Source of the DNA: Ovoidimarina sp050299695
GTDB lineage: Bacteria; Pseudomonadota; Alphaproteobacteria; Rhodobacterales; Rhodobacteraceae
DNA: 10,952 nt
Assembly: GCA_050299695.1 (NCBI GenBank)
Contig: JBNKWI010000110.1
Location: forward strand, 1 to 10,952
Direction of reading: 5' to 3'
Shown: piece by piece, positions 7,084 to 10,952 of the stretch
Layout of the letters: every line of letters starts with the position of its first letter
Position numbering within the stretch: the stretch's first letter is position 1
The notes under the pieces: generated by a model
What the model saw: the letters and a program-made list of their open reading frames with translations, nothing else
Database searches by the model: none
What the model was told of the DNA's origin: nothing
Position numbers and translations under genes: made by a program

Positions 7084-8256
7084 ATGGGTGCGCGGAACCC
7101 AGGGAGGACGGCGCTGACACGGGGAGCGGCATTCCGGTTCGACCTCAAGGAGGTCAACGGCGCGCTGGGCGATCTCGGCACGCTGCTGCCGCTGATGCTC
7201 GGTTGCCTCGCCGTGGCCGGGCTGTCGCCAGTGCCGGTCCTGGCCGGTTTCGCCGCCTTCTACATCGCCAGCGCCTTCCTCTACCGCCTGCCGATCCCGG
7301 TCCAGCCGATGAAGGCGGTGGCGGCGCTGCTGATGACCCAGGCCATGGCACCCGGCGTGCTGGCGGCGAGCGGCGTGATGATCGGCGCGGTTCTGATCCT
7401 GCTCGCGCTGACCGGGCTCGCCGACCGTCTGGGCCGGCTGGTGCCGCAATCGGTGCTCGCGGGGCTGCAGCTCGGCCTCGGCCTGTCACTGGCGCTGGTC
7501 GCGGTGCGGCTGATCGGGACGAGCCCGCTTCTGGGCCTCGCCGTCGCCGCGCTTCTCGCGGCGCTCCTGGGGCTGCCGCGCCTTCCGGGGGCGGCGATCG
7601 GGCTGGGCGCGGCGATCGGGCTCGGGGCGCTCACCGGCGCGCCGGCACTGTCGCTGCCGGCGGGGCTTCCGGCGGGGCTGGCCTTCGCCTGGCCGGGGCT
7701 CGACGATTTCGCGCAGGGCGCCACGCGGGTCGCGCTGCCGCAGCTTGCGCTGACGCTCACCAACGCGGTGTTCCTGACCGCGCTGGTGGCGGGCGACTAT
7801 TTCGGACCCGCCGCGCGGCATGTCACCCCGCGCCGGCTTGCGCTGAGTTCGGGGCTCGCCAATCTCCTCCTGGCGCCGTTCGGCGCGCTGCCGATGTGCC
7901 ACGGGGCAGGGGGCGTCGCCGCGCATCACCGTTTCGGCGCGCGCTCGGGCACCGCGCCCCTCCTGCTCGGCCTCGCGCTTCTGGCGCTTGCGCTCGTTCC
8001 GGCGGGCACCGCCTTCGCCATTCTCGGTGCCATCCCCGCCGCGGGCCTCGGCGCGCTCCTCCTCGTGGCCTCTGCCGAGCTGGCGCTCTCGCGGCGGCTT
8101 CTGGATTGCAAGCCGTCCTGCCGCCCGGTGATCGCCGTCACCGCGGCGGCGACGCTCCTGGCCGACCCGATGTGGGGCCTCGTCGCGGGCACGGCCGCGG
8201 AGGCCGTGCGCATCTGGGTCGTTCGGCGCGCGCGCCGCCGGGAAAGGGACGCATGA
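7084..8256 (+). CDS. MOT1-family molybdate/sulfate transporter
   Basis: Predicted inner-membrane uptake protein for molybdate or a related oxyanion, of the MOT1 family related to SulP carriers. The product is 390 aa, strongly hydrophobic, with about ten membrane segments. Family signatures are NGALGDLGTLLPL (25-37) near the N-terminus, PVQPMKAVAALL (72-83), and PMCHGAGGVAAHHRFGARSG (270-289), the typical MOT1 loop. There is no STAS domain, as expected for MOT1 and unlike SulP. ATG at 7084 has no visible Shine-Dalgarno, whereas AGGGAGG (7101-7107) sits 6 nt before an in-frame CTG at 7114, so the true start is uncertain; the conserved region begins only near residue 18. It follows mnmH by 27 bp and overlaps the next gene by ATGA, so the three are probably cotranscribed. 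Substrate assignment rests on family only. Confidence 0.88.
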   Translation: MGARNPGRTALTRGAAFRFDLKEVNGALGDLGTLLPLMLGCLAVAGLSPVPVLAGFAAFYIASAFLYRLPIPVQPMKAVAALLMTQAMAPGVLAASGVMIGAVLILLALTGLADRLGRLVPQSVLAGLQLGLGLSLALVAVRLIGTSPLLGLAVAALLAALLGLPRLPGAAIGLGAAIGLGALTGAPALSLPAGLPAGLAFAWPGLDDFAQGATRVALPQLALTLTNAVFLTALVAGDYFGPAARHVTPRRLALSSGLANLLLAPFGALPMCHGAGGVAAHHRFGARSGTAPLLLGLALLALALVPAGTAFAILGAIPAAGLGALLLVASAELALSRRLLDCKPSCRPVIAVTAAATLLADPMWGLVAGTAAEAVRIWVVRRARRRERDA

Positions 8257-8591
8257 CCAAGTACCTCATCTCGTTTCCGAGCGAGGCGATGGCGCTCACC
8301 GAGGACGAGTTCCCGACCGTCGTCGCCGAGTCGCATGCGGTGATCGCGGCGGCGAAGGCCGCGGGGGTGTACGTGTTCGCCGGCGGCATCGCGGAGCGGG
8401 TCGATCCGGTGCTGGTCTCGGGTGACGGGGCCGTGTCGTCCGAGATCTATCCTGGCAGCCGGTTGACGGGCGGTTTCGCGGTCCTGGAGGTGCCGACCCG
8501 TGCGGAGGCCGAGGATTGGGCCCGGAAGCTGGCGGCGGCCTGCCGCTGCGCGCAGGAGCTCCGCGAGTTCATGGACGACCCGGCGAGCTAG
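8253..8591 (+). CDS. YciI-like (YCII-domain) small protein
   Basis: A 112-aa soluble protein of the YciI/YCII-related, dimeric ferredoxin-like fold group; members are often annotated as YciI family or PhnB-like, and most have no known reaction. The pattern fits: a KYLISF first strand, a long amphipathic helix with ESHAVIAAAKAAGVYVFAGG (26-45), TGGFAVLEVPTRAEAEDWA (72-90), and the C-terminal block AAACRCAQELREFMDDP (94-110), which is typical of this subgroup. The ATG overlaps the transporter stop codon as ATGA, which suggests translational coupling. An AGGGA Shine-Dalgarno lies just upstream. No terminator with a U-run is seen on the plus strand downstream. Confidence 0.85.
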   Translation: MTKYLISFPSEAMALTEDEFPTVVAESHAVIAAAKAAGVYVFAGGIAERVDPVLVSGDGAVSSEIYPGSRLTGGFAVLEVPTRAEAEDWARKLAAACRCAQELREFMDDPAS

Positions 8592-8624
8592 GGCGAACGC
8601 GCGCGCCCTGCCTGTTCGGTTCCC

Positions 8625-8830
8625 CCCCGCCCGAATCGCGCCGAAGTCGCCGGGCGAGCGCCTGCCCGCCCCACGGGCTGGCGCTGTGGTGCCGTTTGCG
8701 CAGACCTTCGAGGTTGGAGGTATGTGGCCCCATAAAGCGTGTGGAAGACCGTTGCGGCGCCATCCCACGGGCAGGCGCCCGCTCGGCTCGCGGGCTGTAG
8801 GGGCTCCGCCCGTTCGCCCCTCGAAGCGTC
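8625..8830 (-). repeat. Dispersed intergenic repeat, copy B (inverted relative to copy A)
   Basis: The reverse complement of this segment aligns with copy A. The core lies between AGCGCCTGCCC (8657-8667) and GGGCAGGCGC (8769-8778), again forming terminal inverted repeats about 121 bp apart, against 122 bp in copy A. Shared words include GCAACGG, TTCCAC, CTTTATGG, GCCAC and TACCTCC. Most differences in the first half are transitions. Outer similarity reaches GGAGCCC / CGAACGGGCGGAG near 8801-8830 on one side and GGGCGGGG near 8625 on the other. It sits between two convergent genes, downstream of the YciI-like gene. Bases 8592-8624 and 8831-8855 show nothing else supportable. Confidence 0.75.
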
Positions 8831-8873
8831 CCCCCGATGTCTCGCCGGCTGCGCCGGACCGGGGCTCATCAAC

Positions 8874-8904
8874 GAAAAAGGGCCGGGGGATGAGCCCCGG
8901 CCCT
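8874..8904 (-). terminator. Intrinsic terminator of the decarboxylase gene
   Basis: On the minus strand, AGGGCCGGGG (8904-8895), a 6-nt loop (8894-8889) and CCCCGGCCCT (8888-8879) form a perfect 10-bp GC-rich stem, followed by TTTTTCG (the U-run overlaps the stem end at 8879-8875). It lies 28 bp after the decarboxylase stop codon. This is a textbook rho-independent terminator. On the plus strand the hairpin is followed by GCAC rather than Ts, so it should work mainly for the minus-strand gene. Confidence 0.88.
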
Positions 8905-8931
8905 GCACTGTCCCTGCCGCGTTGTCGCGGT

Positions 8932-10101
8932 TCAGATCACGACGACGTCCAGCGGCGGGAAGCCGTTGAAGCCGACCGAGGAATAGCTCGACGTGTAGGC
9001 GCCGCAGCAGCGGATGATCATGCGGTCGCCCGCCTTCAGGCCCTGCGGCAGGTCCACCATGCGCTTCTCGTAGAGCACGTCGGCGCTGTCGCAGGACGGG
9101 CCGGCGAGGATGCAGGGGCCGTGCGCCTCGAGGTCGCGGTCGGTGATGAACTGGTAGCGGATCGCCTCGTCCATCGTCTCGGCGAGACCCGAGAACTTGC
9201 CGATGTCGAGATAGACCCAGCGGTGCAGGTCGTTGTCCGACTTGCGCGAGACGAGGAGCACCTCGGCCGCGATCATGCCGGCTTCCGCGACGAGGCCGCG
9301 GCCGGGCTCGGCCATGATCTCCGGCACGTCGCCGAAGCGGGCGTGGATCAGCTCCATCACGCGGGCGGCATAGGCGGTCGGGTGCTCGACCTCCTCGCCG
9401 TAGAAGGCCGGGAAGCCGCCGCCGATGTTGAGAAGCGTGAGGCCGAAGCCCGCCTTCTGCGCCTCGGTCCAGATCTGTGCGATCTGGTCGAGCGTGGCGG
9501 TCCACATCTCGGCGCGTTTGGTCTGCGAGCCGACATGGAACGAGAAGCCGACCGGCGAAAGACCGAGGTCGCGGGCGAGGCCGAGAAGCGAAATCGCCTT
9601 GTCGCGCGCGCAGCCGAACTTGCGGCTGAGCGGCCAGTCGGCCTCGGAGGCGTCGACGATCAGGCGGATATAGACCTTCGCGCCGGGGGCATGTTCCGCA
9701 ATCTTTTCAAGCTCTTCCTCGGCATCGGCCGCGAAGAGCTCGATGCCCACATTGTAGGCGAAGGCGATGTCGGAGGGCCGCTTCACGGTGTTGCCGAAGC
9801 TGATATGCCGCGGCTCCGCGCCGAGCGACAGGCAGAGCTCGATCTCGCCCCGCGAGGCGGCGTCGAAATGCGAGCCGAGCCGCACGAGGCGCTCGACGAT
9901 CTCGCGGGCCGGGTTCGCCTTCACCGCATAGTGGATGCGGGCGCGGCCGAGGCCCTGGGAGAGCGCATGGTACTGCGCCTCGACCTGGTCGACATCGAGC
10001 ACCAGCGTCGGCCGGTCGAAATGCGCCTGACGGATGAAGTTTTCAATGCGGGAGGGGGCGACAGCGGGACGGCCCACGAGGCCCGTGGCAGTAGCGTACA
10101 T
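8932..10101 (-). CDS. odc: Ornithine/lysine decarboxylase-like type III PLP enzyme
   Basis: Decarboxylates ornithine (possibly also lysine) to putrescine or cadaverine; cytosolic, fold type III (alanine-racemase-like barrel). I chose ATG at 10101 (389 aa) because GGAG lies 6 nt upstream; the ATG at 10107 touches GGAG, and the frame also reaches an ATG at 10144-10146. Visible features are YAVKANP with PLP Lys61 (58-64), FHVGSQ (188-193), the phosphate-binding GGGF (227-230), EPGRG (265-269), and GPSCDSADVLYE (334-345), whose Cys337 and Asp338 match the ODC active-site motif at the dimer interface. The C-terminus AYTSSYSSVGFNGFPPL is typical of alphaproteobacterial ODC. The length (~390) is that of the short eukaryotic-type family, not the large SpeC type. 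Diaminopimelate decarboxylase is less likely because the CDSAD motif fits ODC. The gene is monocistronic, ended by a strong terminator. Confidence 0.92.
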   Translation of the reverse strand: MYATATGLVGRPAVAPSRIENFIRQAHFDRPTLVLDVDQVEAQYHALSQGLGRARIHYAVKANPAREIVERLVRLGSHFDAASRGEIELCLSLGAEPRHISFGNTVKRPSDIAFAYNVGIELFAADAEEELEKIAEHAPGAKVYIRLIVDASEADWPLSRKFGCARDKAISLLGLARDLGLSPVGFSFHVGSQTKRAEMWTATLDQIAQIWTEAQKAGFGLTLLNIGGGFPAFYGEEVEHPTAYAARVMELIHARFGDVPEIMAEPGRGLVAEAGMIAAEVLLVSRKSDNDLHRWVYLDIGKFSGLAETMDEAIRYQFITDRDLEAHGPCILAGPSCDSADVLYEKRMVDLPQGLKAGDRMIIRCCGAYTSSYSSVGFNGFPPLDVVVI

Positions 10102-10120
10102 GGTCATCTCCAATAGACCC

Positions 10121-10134
10121 GGCCATATATGACC
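10121..10134. promoter_or_regulatory. Near-perfect ATATAT-centred palindrome upstream of the decarboxylase
   Basis: GGCCATATATGACC is a dyad with a perfect CATATATG centre and GG/CC ends, and one mismatched pair between. It starts 20 bp upstream of the chosen decarboxylase ATG. This AT-rich island stands out in the GC-rich surroundings. It could be an operator, or contain a -10 element (TATATG on the minus strand), though no matching -35 was found. Confidence 0.3.
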
Positions 10135-10176
10135 GCTCAGTTCCAAGGGAGACGTTACCGTCGCTACTTAAACGCG

Positions 10177-10193
10177 AGCCGGGTGAGCCGGCT
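10177..10193 (-). terminator. Weak candidate terminator after the putA-hypothetical gene pair
   Basis: On the minus strand, AGCCGG-CTCAC-CCGGCT is a 6-bp stem with a 5-nt loop, followed by CGCGTTTAAG. It is 113 bp past the stop codon of the small hypothetical gene and the U-run is poor, so it is only a possibility. The remaining 10102-10305 spacer contains no gene I can support. Confidence 0.2.
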
Positions 10194-10305
10194 GGCCAGA
10201 GGCGCGTGCGTTGGCGTCTTGCCGGCGCATTTGGAGGTTTTGGACTGAGTCTTCAAGAGAAAAATCGCGAAAATTCTCGGCGCACCAATTTGTTGCGACG
10301 GGGCA

Positions 10306-10650
10306 TCATTGCGGCGCGGAGGAATCCGGGTCCGGGGCCATAAGGAGGGACAACTCCGCGTCGTCTATAGCGCTTGCCGCTGGCCAGCCTGGATCGCTTT
10401 CGCGCTGCCCCGACCATGTCGGATGGACGAGAAGCAGCCGGTCCTCGCCGCAAACCCAGAGCAGCACATCGTCGGATGCGGTGTCCGACGCGACGACGAT
10501 CGCGGTGTCGAGATGCGGCAGCAGCGGATGGTCCGGTCCGACCTCCCGGCGCAGCTCCGCGATGATTTCGTCGGACCGGCGACGGTCGACGCGACACCAC
10601 GCCGAGCCGTCCGGGATGGCCAGGTTGTCGGGATCGCTTTCCTTACTCAT
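10306..10650 (-). CDS. Small uncharacterised protein, coupled to putA
   Basis: A 114-aa soluble protein with no signal peptide or membrane segment. I do not recognise a family with confidence. The central part, LLPHLDTAIVVASDTASDDV (43-62) and the strand LLLVHPTWSG (72-81), looks like a short beta-rich domain in which a HxTWSG motif follows a hydrophobic strand; small proteins with a similar motif occur as uncharacterised bacterial genes. The N-terminus is acidic and the C-terminus (after residue 95) is Ser/Pro/Asp-rich and probably disordered. Its ATG overlaps the TGA of the upstream putA-like gene (ATGA at 10647-10650), implying translational coupling. It has no clear terminator. It is judged real because of the ATGA overlap and because no better frame occupies the region. 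Confidence 0.6.
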   Translation of the reverse strand: MSKESDPDNLAIPDGSAWCRVDRRRSDEIIAELRREVGPDHPLLPHLDTAIVVASDTASDDVLLWVCGEDRLLLVHPTWSGQRESDPGWPAASAIDDAELSLLMAPDPDSSAPQ

Positions 10651-10952
10651 GCCGATTGCGCCAGGAGCCGGGCGTTGCCGCCGGCCGCGGTGGTGTCGAC
10701 GCAGAGGTGGCGCTCGACCACGACGCGCTCCTCGAGATCGTCCTCGGAGAGGAGCGGCACAATCGGCCCGTCGCGGCGGGCGAGGGCCTCGCGGGCGTGG
10801 CGCAGGTCGTTTGCGTCTGAGGAGGCGAGCGCCACGGCGTCGATGCCCTTGAGCGTCGCGAGCGCGGCGCGGTCGAGCGCGCCCGCGATCTCGCCCTTGC
10901 CGTCGGCGCCAGGCGCCACCACCATCGCCGGGCAGCCGGCGCCGCGGGCGAT
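10647..10952 (-). CDS. putA: C-terminal end of PutA (proline dehydrogenase / glutamate-semialdehyde dehydrogenase), 5'-truncated
   Basis: PutA oxidises proline to glutamate in two steps: an FAD proline dehydrogenase and an NAD-dependent aldehyde dehydrogenase. Only the last 101 residues are visible; the frame is open to the right edge, and the first Met (10925) is internal. Residues near the end, VERHLCVDTTAAGGNARLLA, match the characteristic C-terminal VDTTAAGGN block of PutA aldehyde-dehydrogenase domains. The preceding part, with AGCPAMVVAPGADG and LSEDDLEERVVVERH, has the alternating strand/helix look of the PutA tail. The visible stretch is too short to exclude a related aldehyde dehydrogenase. 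The stop overlaps the start of the small downstream gene. Confidence 0.78.
   Translation of the reverse strand: MARGAGCPAMVVAPGADGKGEIAGALDRAALATLKGIDAVALASSDANDLRHAREALARRDGPIVPLLSEDDLEERVVVERHLCVDTTAAGGNARLLAQSA

Noticed and set aside
8500..10116. 538-codon plus-strand frame over the decarboxylase
   Set aside because: It is antisense to a gene with all PLP-decarboxylase motifs and crosses the repeat and terminator.
10256..10279. AT-rich inverted repeat GAGAA...TTCTC after the small hypothetical gene
   Set aside because: Only five paired bases per arm with mismatched interior; too weak for a terminator or operator call.

Overview
This window is chromosomal DNA from a GC-rich alphaproteobacterium, most likely Rhodobacteraceae. 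The basis is the high GC content, the third-position G/C codon bias, and the character of the FumC, MnmH, YciI-like and ornithine-decarboxylase-like proteins. I see no phage, insertion sequence, CRISPR, tRNA or rRNA. Most of the window is ordinary metabolic and regulatory genes. The least explained material is in the intergenic spacers.

Left part (1-4673): a 3'-truncated class II fumarase gene (fumC, minus strand) runs off the left edge. It is divergent from a hybrid sensor histidine kinase (plus strand) with a polytopic membrane N-terminus, a kinase core and a C-terminal receiver domain. The 163-bp divergent spacer holds a perfect 14-bp palindrome. The kinase gene converges with, and overlaps by 19 bp, a minus-strand gene for an O-antigen ligase/polymerase-like membrane protein. 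The leader of that gene has a hairpin touching the Shine-Dalgarno sequence and a run of seven C.

Middle (4674-8591): a 455-bp spacer carries copy A of a dispersed repeat. It is followed by a secreted alpha/beta-hydrolase gene (minus strand). Divergent from that is a plus-strand operon of three genes: mnmH (tRNA 2-selenouridine synthase), a MOT1-type molybdate/sulfate transporter and a YciI-like small protein. The last two overlap by ATGA.

Right part (8592-10952): a 340-bp convergent spacer carries copy B of the same repeat in inverted orientation, then a clear intrinsic terminator. That terminator ends a minus-strand gene for an ornithine/lysine decarboxylase-like PLP enzyme, which has an ATATAT-centred palindrome just upstream. 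Further right, a small uncharacterised protein gene overlaps by ATGA the 3' end of what looks like putA (proline dehydrogenase / glutamate-semialdehyde dehydrogenase), which runs off the right edge.

The genes form independent units: TCA cycle, signalling, surface polysaccharide, selenium-tRNA/oxyanion, polyamine, and proline catabolism. The best candidate for something undescribed is the roughly 200-bp dispersed repeat, present twice in opposite orientation. Its core is about 122 bp, bounded by short inverted repeats, and contains a conserved central block. No protein system new to biology is evident.
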